Source of the DNA: Vespa crabro
Taxonomy: Eukaryota > Arthropoda > Insecta > Hymenoptera > Vespidae
Length of the DNA stretch: 64,000 nucleotides
Direction: 5' to 3'
Assembly: GCF_910589235.1 (NCBI RefSeq)
Contig: NC_060965.1
Span: forward strand, 516,001-580,000
The notes under the pieces were generated by a model. That model worked only from the letters and a program-made list of their open reading frames with translations. It was not told where the DNA came from and searched no databases. The position numbers were made by a program, and so were the translations under genes. Numbering within the stretch: the stretch's first letter is position 1; each line of letters begins with the position of its first letter. Of this stretch, positions 1 through 11,928 are shown in pieces.

Positions 1-2220
1 AATCTCCATTAGGGCTAAATAAAAAATATTTTTAATACATTGCCATTGACGTTAAATAATTTTACCATTATTATGACATGATGTACCTTGATATTACTTC
101 AATATCACTCGATGTTGTAGTTTCTAGTTCATCCCCGCTTGTATGTCCACTAGTCTGATCAGATCCAATTTTTACCAAATCAGAACGACTAAAACTAGAA
201 AATACAATGTTGAAACATATACGAAAAATATGAATATTCTAAAAGGCACGAACACACACCTTTCTGAAGAGATTGGTGAATTTTCACGTGCCACATCCGT
301 TGAATGAGCCTGCACATCTATAATTTCATGCTTTTCTACCATCGCATCTGCTAACATTGTTTTTACATAGGAGCTAGTTGTTAAATGGGTTTCAACAACT
401 TTAGTAGCAGCAGAAGAAACTAATGTTGCATTATCTTCAGAGCTGCTTTCGATCAGTGTTCCTTCGCAACTAGAGTCTGTTAAAATTAAAACTTGATCGG
501 TACATTCAACTGGTTCTGTTCTCTGCAATTGTTCATTTTCATTGTCACCTTCAACTTCTGGTGGTTCTATCGTTAATTGACTAAATGGATCTACTTCCAT
601 TATTTTGCTTACAGACTCTAGATGTTCTGATTTATGAATTGGTTGAGTTGTAATAGGTTCTAATGGTAAATGTAAATTGTGTTTTTCTTTTAAAGAATCA
701 AGACTTGTATTTAATTGTGATTCCATAGAAGATTTTAATAAACCTTGCTTGCCTTCCTGATAAGATTCATGCATTTTAACATTTATACCAGTAAACTCCA
801 GTTTTTGTTTTGTTTGATCATATTGTTGAAATGTTTCCATAATAGTCATCACAGTACTTTCAGATGCAGAGGTATAAGAATCTTCAGCTAGACTTAATTC
901 ATCCACGTCATCAACATCTGGTATTATTTCAACACTTTCTGGCGAAGCTTTATTACTGTCTATGACAGATAAACTATTACTTGTTTGAGAAGTGACAGAG
1001 TTATCGTGTAATGATGCATTACTAGCATTGTTAGGATCTGTTTTATTTTTCTCTATGGATGATAAATATGGAGATATATTCAAAGATGATACATCTTTTT
1101 GGATAATATTACCTTCATCTCCCCACATATTAATATTGTCTTCACAAGGAGTAGTAGAATCATCTCTATCTAATATAGAAGACGATTCAGAATGTCTTTG
1201 TTCTATAGGCGATAAATAAGGACTACTATCACTCTTCCATTCTCCTAGAATTTCTACAGAACTTGGAGACGTTACCAGACTATCTGGCAATATTTCCACT
1301 GATTCTGAATTCACTTTAAGACCTACAGCACATGGCCCTATAGAATCACTAACCGAATTAGCATCAGATTCTGGAGTTGTAGTGCAATCGGTGTTTGATT
1401 GAGAGCCAAGAATTTCTACACTTTCTAAACTCTTTTTATCACTATCAGAAGAAATGATAGATATTCTATTTAATGTACTACATATATTTGATTCCTCTTG
1501 ATTATCTTCTTTCTTCTGTTCTTCCACTTCATTTTCACTGATATTTCTTTTATTATCTTTTTTATTAACAACATCGTCTAAATTTTGAGTAATGTCGTCT
1601 TCATTCACATTACATTTTACCACATTAATATCCTTTTGTGTTTCATGTACTTCAACTTTAATAGTATTTGTATTTTCTGATGAATACTTTTCGTCTTGTT
1701 TACTAGATTCTGATGGAATTTCATTTGTAGATTTTTTTAATGCATTAACATCAGATTTTTCACATGATACTTTTGAAACATGTATAGGTGATTCTTCACT
1801 ATCTTTCAGAATAACAGAAAATTCTTCGCTAGTTAAATTCCCAGGAAGAGACGACGACGGTGTAAGCTGACGTTTCTCTATATTTTCTATTGACGTACTT
1901 TGTAATGACTTGGAATGTTTAATATTACTTGTTATACTTTTATCTCCAAATTTAGGAATTTCAAAAAATGATCCTGTGAAACTTCCCCATATACTGCTAG
2001 TATTCTGTTGTTTTTGACTTGATACTTTAGTTTGTGAATTGCCTTCTTCGTCGCTTTTTAATTCCCAAGTTGCAAAAAAGTCTGATGCTTCATCTAAATG
2101 AGTTTGAATTACCTTTTCCTCTTCATCTTTAATATCTAAAGCTTTATCTATAGTTTTCTGAGCTTCTTTGAGAGCAGATTTTGCCAAATTGGCAAATCCT
2201 GTAGCATCAAACCAACTCAT
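1..2220 (-). CDS. Tmf1: TMF1 golgin (TATA element modulatory factor), 5' part
   Basis: This is the N-terminal part of the TMF/ARA160 golgin, a coiled-coil protein that in other animals tethers vesicles at the Golgi through Rab6. Exons on the minus strand are 2220-260, 188-87 and 14-1 (cut by the window edge). Introns 259-189 and 86-15 are about 70 bp with GT/AG ends and matching phases. The family-typical start MSWFDATGFANLAK is followed by amphipathic helix and a long acidic Ser/Thr/Asn-rich disordered region. The spliced second exon gives the conserved block SDQTSGHTSGDELETTTSSD followed by IEVIS, and the third begins SPNGD. The coiled coils and Rab-binding C-terminus lie outside the window. 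The motif SVEIL/SVEII recurs four times at about residues 267, 307, 321 and 429. In the first exon the frame reads on into the intron, so about 28 extra codons there are not real protein. Identification rests on the N-terminus and the SGHTSGDE block. Confidence 0.9.
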
Positions 2221-3074
2221 TCTTCTTCATATCTAAAATGGATTAATATATTTCATTGAGGAATATGGCTAGATAAAAATTATATTTGTACTCAATAGAT
2301 ATTAATAATTTAAAAACCTTGACTACCATTAGCAAATAGAATTCTATTGTTGAGAAAGAACAATTTTATAAGATCAATGTGAAATATAATGTAAATAAAT
2401 AAACCAAAGGATTTGCTTGTATCTATTGGAAAAAAATGAAAAAAATGATAAAATTATCAGCGCCACATTGTTCTCAAATATGAAAAAAATAAATATTTAA
2501 AATTATTAACAACGTTACTTGACGTAGTCGAATGAAGAATCATTAGATGAACCTTGTATTAACATTTTTTTTGGGATAACGTTCTTCGAATATCCTTTTT
2601 TTCACAATATCAAAGTTTTTACGTGAACCTCTCTTCGCATAAAAAAAAGATAAATGTGACTTTTGATAATACTTAGGTAACAGCTACGTGTACTTGTCAA
2701 AACATAATTAGCAGTCGACAAACTTGAGCAGATCAGTCTTGTCAACCTATTCTTTTATTGCCAACATTATTTGTGAAAATATTGGATTCTTCGATTTTCA
2801 ATGTATTGTCATATGTTTTTCTTTATCGTCACTGTAATTCCGATTATTTATTCAATTTATTCACCTCATAATAGTAATAGTTTCAAAACATGACTGGTTA
2901 TATGTACATATTTATATGACGTAAGAATAAATAAGTTAAAATAAAACAATTCGCGTATCAACATTATACGCGATGGAATTGTGATTAAGGGTACACTTTT
3001 TACAGGTTATTTTGTAAGTTTAAAATATTATCAATTTGTTTTATGTATATACACGTTGTCTATCGACGAAGCAC

Positions 3075-3113
<39 letters not shown>

Positions 3114-4517
3114 GATATGCATATGTATGTGTACGTGTATGTGTATGTGTATATGTATATGATATGTTATGTACATATATATATATGTATGTATATATAT
3201 ATACGCACGTAGATACAAATCAATGTCTTGCAATCACTAATACAAACATTCTAATGTTTCTAATTTATAATGTTATTGATTTGAAGTTAGAATTCATTAC
3301 ATAGGATCACAATTTATTCATTTAATATTATTTCGAGGAGATTATTTTTTTTAGATTAAGTTCCCGATCTTGTTTTTTTTTTTTTTTTTTTGGCGCGGAA
3401 TGCATTTTACTCAACAAAAAAGATAGATTCGTTTAATATACGCGTATCACGAAAAGAACAAAATATATTTCAAGAAAGTGATCTTCGAAGGCTGCTCATC
3501 ATCTTTGGCCCATAATGTATATGATTTCAGCGACAATTATGGACAAAATATGAACTATAAGCGCAGTAAGGAAATATTATGCATCTATTGTACATAAAAA
3601 CCTGATTACATTCTCCCGAATATAGGTAATATTTATTATAATTAATTACAAATAAAAATTTAATTTAAACAATTCTTTATTGATCGATACTAACTGAAAC
3701 TATTTAAAAATTGATTAGAAAAATTCATTGACGGGATATTTATTTAAAACAAATAAAGCTTTTTCAAAAATTCGAGAAAGTCGTGTCTTCGTTTAAATCT
3801 TCATCTTTAAAATGAAATTTTGTTCATCGAAATTGGTCAAGGATTACGCCTGTACTCATTGTTAGCGTAAACCATTACAAAACCAAGATTGATGAATATA
3901 CTCAAGATCAATTATAATATTGTTTAGATAAGAAAAATTTGAGAATTATAATCAATGCATTAATAATAAAATTTCGTATTTGAATTCGTCACAAAAAATG
4001 ACAAAATAATTTTTATTGTTACAAAGTAATATGTATGTAAAGTATGTTGAATCGATTTGTTTGACAAACCTTGAAAAATGTCAAATCATTTTTATTTGTT
4101 TCACATTTGAAAAATATTATTATGCAACTTTATTTAAGATCTACAATACATGTATATTTAATTGTTGGACATTGATCTACAAATTATTAATGTATACTTA
4201 AACGAAATGATCGTGAATATATATCTACGATAAGAGTTTTCCTATGATTTTGATCTTTTCAATAAAAATCTTTCATGATTTTGATGAAAGAAACAATAAT
4301 AAATTTTCTATTACGGTAACGATTTCCATATATGCGAATATTTTTTAATTTTTTTTTTTTTTTTTTTTTTATACCTTTTCGATGAATTTTTGTTTAAAAT
4401 CATTAATTGCGATGATTAATCATATATAAATAAAAAGAATATATGATCTAATAATTTTATTTTTAGATTTAACGAATTTGTAACTGAAAAATTATTTTAG
4501 CGATCCTCTTACCAACT
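2221..4517. other. Intergenic region upstream of TMF1
   Basis: No supported gene. AT-rich sequence contains the TMF1 5' flank (5' UTR and promoter not resolved), a TA/TATG-rich tract at about 3077-3205, and T homopolymers at 3373-3391 and 4349-4370. A 61-codon ORF at 4016-4201 (plus) has random-like composition and was not accepted. Confidence 0.6.
3077..3205. repeat. TA / TATG microsatellite tract
   Basis: About 15 TA dinucleotides (3077-3107) run into interrupted GTATAT/TATG repeats up to about 3205. Confidence 0.85.
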
Positions 4518-4609
4518 GCTCCAGTGGCGCAATTGGTTAGCGCACGGTACTTATAAGACAGTGTTCGTGAGCAATGCCGGGGTTGTGAGTTCGAGCCTCA
4601 CCTGGAGCA
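4518..4609 (+). tRNA. trnI-UAU: tRNA-Ile (anticodon UAU) with 18-nt intron
   Basis: The full cloverleaf can be drawn. The acceptor stem GCTCCAG (4518-4524) pairs with CTGGAGC (4602-4608), with discriminator A4609. The D arm is GCGC...GCGC. The anticodon stem CGGTA (4545-4549) pairs with TGCCG (4575-4579), and anticodon TAT is at 4552-4554. The T arm is GTGAG TTCGAGC CTCAC. The intron 4556-4573 lies one base 3' of the anticodon, the canonical position, and tRNA-Ile(UAU) genes in animals usually carry an intron. A run of eight T at 4611-4618 is a standard Pol III terminator. Confidence 0.96.
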
Positions 4610-4610
4610 A

Positions 4611-4618
4611 TTTTTTTT
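4611..4618 (+). terminator. Pol III oligo-T terminator of the tRNA
   Basis: Eight T residues start two bases after the discriminator base of the tRNA-Ile gene. Confidence 0.85.
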
Positions 4619-4977
4619 ATTCGCTTTTTTTTTTCCCTTTTTATCACATCAATAATAACATTTTTTGTCACGCGTGTAATTCGAATAAAATTCTATCATT
4701 TTGTTATTCTAATTAGTCCCCTATAATTGTAATTTAGTTGTAAGGTTTTTTTTTTCTTTTTTTTTTTTTTTTTTTTTTGACAATGAGTTTAGAATAAATA
4801 TAAAGGACAAGAGAAACGCAATTAGAAACCATTCGTAATTCGTACATATGCGTCTCGTGTAATCTTTCTCTTGAAAGAAATTCTTTGACCCGAATTGTTT
4901 GGAATATAATACCATTGGTTTATACGACGAACGAATACACAGACGAACGCATACAGAGTAATCCGATATCGACGTTA
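4619..4977. other. Gap between tRNA and ZP-domain gene
   Basis: T-rich sequence with a long T tract (about 4747-4778). It may contain the 5' UTR and promoter of the ZP-domain gene, but no clear core element was recognised. Confidence 0.5.
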
Positions 4978-7069
4978 ATGGGGGACGCGACGTTAAAATC
5001 GAGGATACAGATAATGTTTTATGCTAAGTACTCCTTCATCAGTCGAATCACGAAAGATCGTATGTACCTAATAATGGACATCGTTGGTGTCCCCATAAAT
5101 TCACACACCACGAACAATGTGACAAAGGTATCGCTTGAATAAAAGGAGAACCTTTAAAAGCGTTCATCAAACTCTACAAGTTTGCCAGTCTTTTGTAGTT
5201 GATCTTACGAAAATGACACGGTCCTTCCACGATTCGATATTATTACATGTTATCGCAGAGAAATTCTTATCGACGCGAATAGGACAGGTGGAAAATTTAT
5301 AGTTGATTATTATTTCGAACGGAGACGTTTATTTGTCCTTTAATATTCTATCGATCTTAAGAATTTTAATTATTTTCTTTTCTGTTCGATATCATAGACG
5401 CGTAACTACCTGTTGCTGATCGTATTAACAATATTGTCGTTCGACTGTGCGGCTTCCTTAGAGCCGCAGGATACAGTGTTGATCAATTTCTCTCGAAAAT
5501 ACAATGACTCCGGAGTGGTGAATCATTATGTACCGTTCGAAGAGACAACGAATATCCCTCGAATAATGGAAATGGACGAAACATCGAAGAACACGTCGTT
5601 TTCTCTAACGATCGATTCAACTGCTATGGAGAACAACGAAGAGATTCCATTTGGAGTCAACGGACGAGAAGGTCGATATTATTATCGGCGACCATCTTCT
5701 CATTTGCAAGTCAGATCTTCTCAACGGGTTCACTCGAGTACGACCGAAAGCATAAGTAATGCCGATATATCGTTATCGCAAGAGAATGACATTCAAATAG
5801 AAGAAATATCTTGTCGCGATACGGACGACGATGTATTTTTTAAGTATGATATTGGAATAACGGTTTGAACGATATCCCTTCCGTAATGGTTATCTGACAA
5901 CATAATTTTTTTTTCTTTTTCAGAGCATCCGTAAAAACGACTACGTCGATGGAATCGCCCGTGATAGATAACGTAGAGGATGAGGTATGTAAATTTACAA
6001 GAGTGAAAAACGAGTACACGATCAATTTAGAAAAGGAACGATTTCGACATTGCGGCGTTGTTGCATGTTCGACGGAAACCGAAAGATTCTACTGTCTCGA
6101 TCTGAGATTTCCACTGATACCGGGTCTTAGATTGAAAGACGACACGAAGATCACTTTGCGCTGCAAAGTACAAGAAAAGACTGTCTCTCGTACGAAAAAA
6201 ATCAATGTGAAGACTATCGATACGTGAGAACAATTAACGTAAAGTCGATAATCATGATTTTTCGTCTTTACCATCGCATTATATACGTTTGCTCTTATAT
6301 TTTAGATCGGCGAGAATGGTACCCCGCGTTTTTACTGGTGGCTCTCAAAATAATTTGGAGATCGACGTTGGACTGTTTCGAAAGACATTTCATTCCGAGA
6401 AAGTTTTTGACACTAGAATACAGTCCGGAGATACCGTTATTTTGGGAGAAGAAGTATTATTGCGCGTTCTCGTGCGTGATGGGAATGGTAAAAATGTTCT
6501 TTAATGAAAAAATTAATGAGATATGCGTAATAGAGATCGATAAAATTTTTTTTCCAGGCTGGCAATACTCGAGGATCGGTGAATTGACGGTTCATTATAT
6601 AGAAAAGAGACAACGAAAGAAAATAATGAACAGTTTATGGATTTTGGATACCAATGGATGTTTGAATCCGGATGTTCGAAAGATTTGTTCGAGAGAACAG
6701 TATCGAATATCGCCTTTGGAAACTTATCTTATCTTTCAAGCTTTCATGTTTGAAAATATGAGAGAGAACGACGAGATATTTTTAACTGTTAAGGTAACGG
6801 GTTGTTTAGAAGGACCGGATTGTATTTTGAATTGTCCAGCAGGTCATAACAGAAGATCTAGAAGCGTTAAAACTCATAATAATACCATCGATTGGGAAAA
6901 TGACATTTCCTTTAGAGTTAATCTTCCCAAAGAAAAGATCGTTCGAGAAGATCTTTTTCATTTTCACTTGGTCATCCCTTATGTCTTCGTTGCTTTTGCG
7001 TTATCGATTATAATGGCTTTGCTTTGTACAATTAGAATACTTTTGAAACGAAAAATTGCGAGATATTAA
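4978..7069 (+). CDS. Zona pellucida (ZP) domain transmembrane protein
   Basis: This is a predicted single-pass membrane protein of the ZP family, which in insects organises apical extracellular matrix and cuticle. Proposed exons are 4978-5127, 5398-5843, 5924-6223, 6306-6487 and 6558-7069; all joins have GT/AG and compatible phases, giving about 529 aa. Visible parts are a hydrophobic segment NYLLLIVLTILSFDCAAS after the second splice (signal peptide or anchor), ZP-N starting near ISCRDTDDD (Cys about 189), and ZP-C with IQSGDTVILGEEV, DGNGW, LWILDTNGC and GCLEGPDCILNCP. A dibasic furin-type site RRSR (about 458-461) follows, then a transmembrane helix LVIPYVFVAFALSIIMALLC (about 497-516) and a short basic tail. 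Exon 1 is the weakest part: about 50 residues would precede the hydrophobic segment, so a downstream ATG such as that at about 5061 or a different first exon is possible. The orthologue among insect ZP genes was not determined. Confidence 0.85.
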
Positions 7070-7433
7070 ACAAATGTTCAATCATATTTATTTTTATTAA
7101 ATTGATCTTTTTTTTCTTTCTTTTCTTTTTCTTTTCTTTTCTTTTTTTTTTTATTCTGTTCTTTCATTCCTTCGTAAAAGTTAGCCTAGACTTTGTCAAG
7201 TGCGATTGGGTAAGTACCAGCCATATAATTCCGAACATAGTTTTATACCAAAGGAGAATAAAATTGCGGAGGTTAATATACTACGTACGAAACGATCTTT
7301 TTTCAAATTATATATCATACAACTAAGGGAACAGGTACAAACGTCGTCGAAATAACTTAATCCTGTCGTCAAATAACGATCCTTCTTCTTCTTTTCTTGC
7401 AACAACTTTTCGGCATGTTCTAAAAGTCGAGAG

Positions 7434-7464
<31 letters not shown>

Positions 7465-7507
7465 GATTTAGAAAATAGGTATCTATAAGTCGTATCTAAA
7501 GGATTCC
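7070..7507. other. 3' flank between convergent genes
   Basis: Contains a pyrimidine-rich T/C tract (about 7105-7153) and an A-rich run (7434-7465). It holds the 3' ends of the convergent ZP-domain gene (plus) and the 253-aa protein gene (minus). No other gene is seen. Confidence 0.6.
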
Positions 7508-8391
7508 TTAATTCTTGCCTTTTAATACTCTTGCGAGACAAGCTTCGTCACAACCATCGTGTGGCCAGTCGCTAGGAAGTTCCTTAGGTGTATATTTGTA
7601 ATAACTATCCGGGGAATCGTCTCTACGTTTAATTTTTATCTTATCGTCCACTTTTTCGCCGATTCTTTCCTGCTCCTTTATCGTTATTTTTCTATCAAGA
7701 GGTATCCTAGAAATTTCTTTGTGATCGATTTCTTTAGAATCGATCCTAGAATAGATTATTGCAGTATCGTCCACCTGTTCTTCCTCATAAATCTGATCTT
7801 CGATCGTACTTTCGATTTGTTTTTCTTTCAGTATTCGTGGCTTCGATACTTCAGGACTAATTCTTTCAACTATCAACGGTGAAGCTCTACGAGTGATTTC
7901 CCTTTCTTCCGTATAATAAATAGTTTCTTGTTTCAATGAAGCCAAAGGAATTTCATCCTTATCGATAACTTCTTTGTAATCAGTGATACGTATAGAATTT
8001 TGAACTATTTTATTGGGATAATCTGCCCGTTTATCTATCTCCTTATATCGTTCGTCATGTTCTATCGTTGGCTCTTCGGTAACCCTTCTAAGAGAATTTA
8101 TTGGTATTCTACGTATTCCTTTACGTGAATCCGGTTTCACCTTTCGGTCCCAATCCTCTGCGATGTCCACTCTCTGAACATCGACGATGTTTCGCATATA
8201 TTCATCTGTCCAACCTGATTTTTTAACTATGAAACATTTTTATTTTTATTTATATTTATTTATTTATCTTTTTTCCTTGTTTTCCAATCTTATTCGCAAA
8301 CATTGAATATTGCGTTAGAGATAAAAGAAAAAATACCTTCTTCCCTAATTTGACGTCTCAATGTGGGACATTTTGGAGAACAACTAAGCAT
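7508..8391 (-). CDS. Unrecognised 253-aa charged protein
   Basis: Two exons: 8391-8337 (MLSCSPKCPTLRRQIREE plus one base) and 8214-7508. The 122-bp intron has GT/AG ends and the joined codon is Gly, giving GWTDEYMRNIVDVQRV. The product is very rich in Glu, Asp, Lys, Arg and Ile, with no signal peptide or membrane segment, so it is probably a soluble, partly disordered or helical protein. Two ends look least random and may be the conserved parts: the N-terminal CSPKCPTLRRQ and the C-terminal SDWPHDGCDEACLARV. The start ATG is the first in the first exon. It is transcribed head-to-head with the IQCK homologue, 440 bp apart, which could mean shared expression; IQCK is linked to cilia and sperm in other animals. 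No family was recognised and no function is proposed. Confidence 0.75.
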
Positions 8392-8831
8392 TTATGTGCC
8401 TCGATTACTTTAATATGTCTACGGATAAATTTAACAACAATTTTCTACATAGGCTATGTCACCACAGTTTATCTGAAAACTTGAACTTTTCTGGACAATT
8501 ATAATCGAAGATGAAGCATCCTTCATTTAGATACATATTTTAATAAAGTTTTTTTGAAAGCGCAACGTTCGATATTTTTTTTTATTATTATTATAGCACT
8601 TTCTTTCATATTACAATTTTGCACGAGTTTAAATGCCGACGGGACATAACGAAATGTGCTTCCGTTATTGACACATTAATTACGTTTCGATTGATCGATC
8701 GCGTACTTTGATTTATTTTTCCTTTTTTGTTTTCCTTCGAACGAATAAAAAAAAGAAAAAAAAAAAAAAAAAAGGAAAAAAAAGAAGAGATGATTTTATT
8801 TGAATAAGACTAATCATTTATTTAAGTAGGA
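8392..8831. promoter_or_regulatory. Shared 5' region of two divergent genes
   Basis: 440 bp separate the ATGs of the minus-strand 253-aa protein and the plus-strand IQCK homologue. The sequence is AT-rich with an A/G-rich run at 8747-8790 and no TATA box that I trust. A bidirectional promoter is inferred from geometry only. Confidence 0.45.
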
Positions 8832-9902
8832 ATGATGTTTTCTAGATTAGCCAAAGAATATATCGCCGGGAATGAAATTTGTTCTGGTTGTTATCAGGAT
8901 GTAGAAACTAATAATAATAACGTTCAATGTCAAAGAGCAGAAAGTTTTTCTTTAGAAGAGTTAAATATCAATGATAAACAAGAGGAAAATTTGTGGCAAT
9001 CTATTATCGACGAGTACGAGAAAAAACAATCAGAGTACACCGAATGGAAAAAAGAAAAGGAACGTTCGTCGATCGTAATACCTTATCAAGATGGACTATC
9101 TAACTATTTGAATAGAAAAATATTTCCTTTATTATTACCAGCGATGGAAAATATGCTAGTCGAAGCTCGTCGATGGGACGCTCTTCGAGTAAATTATACA
9201 TATGTATATCTTGTCACATTGAATATAATATGTTCTATAAAAAGTAATTGTTTTTACAAATTGTATTTAGATACAAAAGTGTCGATTTAATGGCCTTGAT
9301 TATTTGGCTGAAATTTTGTGGAATCTTAATCCAAAATATCCAAAACGTGCACTTAAATGGCACACGGTATTTGAGATACCGCAATTTAAGTTATTATTAC
9401 GTTTACAGTACGGTCGAATGAGGTAGGATAATTAAAGTATTATATAAAATATTTAAAAGAATACATTCTATAGTCCGAGACCCATCTTTCCATTGTCCTG
9501 GCTCTTAACCAAGGATGAAGCAGCTTTGTATATACAAAAATATGTCCGTGGCTGGTTAGTTAGGAAGTGCGATAATGTACAAGAAATGAGACAATTTTGG
9601 AAGGTATTTGGAATTGTACTTACTGGATGTCAATATTATATTAATGCCTTATTGTTGTGGATATATTGTAGGCTCTTGCAGAGGAGAAAGCAGATATTAC
9701 TAAGAATTTCATGGACGAAGATTTAGGTACTTTTATATTTATAATGTTTCTTCTTATCGATCTAGTAAAAAAAGTAAGAAATATGAAGGAAATAGTAAGT
9801 AATATAACTTTAGGAACAAAGGAGAAACCGAAAATGGAAGGACAAATTGACGATATGTGTGAATATTATAAATTACTAGGGAAGTGTAAGAAAACAATAT
9901 AA
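8832..9902 (+). CDS. IQCK: IQ motif-containing protein K (IQCK) homologue
   Basis: Five exons: 8832-9188, 9271-9422, 9474-9603, 9672-9726 and 9814-9902. All have GT/AG borders and consistent phases, giving 260 aa. The order of blocks matches my recollection of vertebrate IQCK: an acidic N-terminal helix, then FPLLLPAMENMLVEARRWDA, FNGLDYLAEILWNLNP, FEIPQFKLLL, MSPRPIFPLSWLLTKDEAAL and an IQ motif (YIQKYVRGWLVRK, from about residue 190) that should bind calmodulin or a light chain. A short Lys-rich tail follows. IQCK-type proteins are linked to cilia and sperm axonemes; that role here is inference. ATGs at 8832 and 8835 are both possible starts. It lies head-to-head with the 253-aa gene and tail-to-tail with mRpS34. 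Confidence 0.85.
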
Positions 9903-9989
9903 TATTACTTTGTTAATATAATAGAAATAGAACTATAAAGGTACATTAATATCATTTATTAAATCTAAATCTATTTTAAAATAAAGTAC

Positions 9990-9992
<3 letters not shown>

Positions 9993-10020
<28 letters not shown>

Positions 10021-10046
10021 AGAGAATATATATATATATATATATT
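9993..10046. repeat. Two TA microsatellite blocks
   Basis: TA repeats at 9993-10020 and 10026-10046 are separated by AGAGAA. They fill the 157-bp gap between the convergent IQCK and mRpS34 genes. Confidence 0.85.
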
Positions 10047-10059
10047 CTGTAATAAGTCT

Positions 10060-10745
10060 TTAAGTCGATGATTCTCTTTTGATGTTCGCATAAAGACTAG
10101 GACTGCTAGGTGTTCCAAGACCTATTACAAAGTTTACAGTTGGCGTTTCTCCTTCTTCTGCTAATCTGTATCGTTTAACTCCGCACCAACGATAGACAAT
10201 TTCCATCTTTGGATCTTCATCGTCCAATAATTTTTCTGATTTTTTTTGTCGTTTTATTATTTCTTTAAGAAGAGGTGGATAATCCATTGTTCTTGGTACT
10301 ACTTTCATGTCAAATGTTTCACTGGAACGCAAATATTTATCCTCCTCATCCTTAGGTACCAAAATAAAATCTGCTTTATAAGTTGATCCATCTATTTGCT
10401 CTGGTTCACATGTTTTTCCACGAAAGGTATTTTGAATAAGAGCTACGATCTTACGCTCATCCTGTATAATAAAGTTAATACATTACAATATATATATTTA
10501 TATATATATATTGATTTATACGGACAGATATAATGAATAGTCTTATAATGTACACTGGGTTTTTTCATCGTTGGTGCAGGTAGAGTAGCAATTTTTAATA
10601 TCCTCATGTAACAAGGTTCAGGATATCTTTGAAATTTATTGCGTATTACCATTCTTCCCACACCAAAATTTTTTAAATTTCCTAAAATTTCCCACAACGT
10701 CTTCCCTTTAAAATCTGTTGTGCGACCAATATATTTTATAGGCAT
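10060..10745 (-). CDS. mRpS34: Mitochondrial small ribosomal subunit protein mS34
   Basis: Nuclear gene for a metazoan-specific protein of the mitochondrial 28S ribosomal subunit. Exons are 10745-10554 (64 codons) and 10461-10060. The 92-bp intron has GT (gtacat) and AG (tatacag) borders and is phase 0. The product is 197 aa, close to the family's usual size (roughly 190-220 aa). The N-terminal block PIKYIGRTTDFKGKTLWEIL, followed by NFGVGRMVIR and RYPEPCYMRILKI, is the hallmark of mS34. The second exon starts DERKIVALIQNTFRGKT and continues with VPKDEED and MDYPPLLKE. The exon-1 donor was chosen by phase and because reading on gives TA-repeat-encoded sequence. Confidence 0.93.
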
Positions 10746-11928
10746 TTTTTTTCCAAGTACCTGACTTCGATATGATAAAACGTTTACTGTAATATTATTT
10801 GAGTGAGTATTAGTATGAGCAATACATTATTAACATTAATCATTCATTCTGCCTTACCTATTTAGGTTGATTTCTTTTTTTTCATTAACAATTAACAAGT
10901 ATTAAAACTGTTAATATTACATATATTACACATAACCTAAATTCTTGACACGAAAAAAGTTGCGAGAGATATTAATAGAGTCATCTAAAGTAGATAAAGT
11001 GGGAGGTAATATTATCGACATATGTAATGCCATCTAACGGCGCAATTTGTAAATAAACTACACAGCTGTTCAAATAACTCCTCGGCTATCATACTTTCCT
11101 GTTAACATTTTGACTGTCGCGTCATCCGTATTCGGGTGACAGCAAAAGTTCTGAACAGGCCGTGTCATTCGTATATGAGCGTCACTTATCTTGACTTCTT
11201 ACGTTAAGATCATAGTAAGTATTTGGAAGGATATTGCATAAGATATAATAATTTTCGTCGTAATATCTGACAAGTGGCGGATAGTCGTATATATAGAGAC
11301 ATATCGAATAAATATGAACCCATTAAAGAAGCTTTCTTTCAATTGTTATAGTTTTTTTAATTGGTTCCAAACCAATTGTATGATCGTGTGATAGATACAT
11401 GACAAACATATATATATATATTATAAGATGATTATTTATTGATAGAAATATAAATAAATTGCAAAGAAAATGCATTACTTCTCGATCCGAACTCGCTCAA
11501 GTCCGAATCACATTTTTCATCAAATATTCGATGTCACACGATAACAGCATGAATCGAACAAAGTCATTAAATAAACATATCTAAATATAAGCCCGAGTTA
11601 TTTCCAGCAAAATATATACAATAAATTATTTCTTAAGTATAACATTGTTTCGGAGGAATGTATTATAAAAAGATCAAATTAATATCGAGAGAAGAATATT
11701 TGTAGGTATCGAAAGAAATAATGAAATTAGTTTCGATTGCTAATTCGAGAAAAATAATAAAAGCAATAGGTGAAATGAAATTTAACTTCGAGAGAGAGAG
11801 ACGATTTCGTTCACGTAGGTCTATCAAAATAAATAATAGTAATAATGACGTGTTTCACAATATTTTTTCGATAGGGAATTCGACTCCGAGAACTTATTTC
11901 GAGAAGAATAATTCAATTCAATGAGTGG
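10746..11928. other. Intergenic region mRpS34 / protease homologue
   Basis: No supported gene. It includes the mRpS34 promoter side and the 3' UTR side of the minus-strand protease homologue. Short TA runs occur near 11408-11420. A 67-codon ORF at 11721-11924 has no protein-like features. Confidence 0.6.

Noticed and set aside
7102..7541. Small Phe-, Lys- or Arg-rich ORFs between the ZP gene and the 253-aa gene
   Set aside because: They translate T/C and A-rich runs in 3' flanking sequence.
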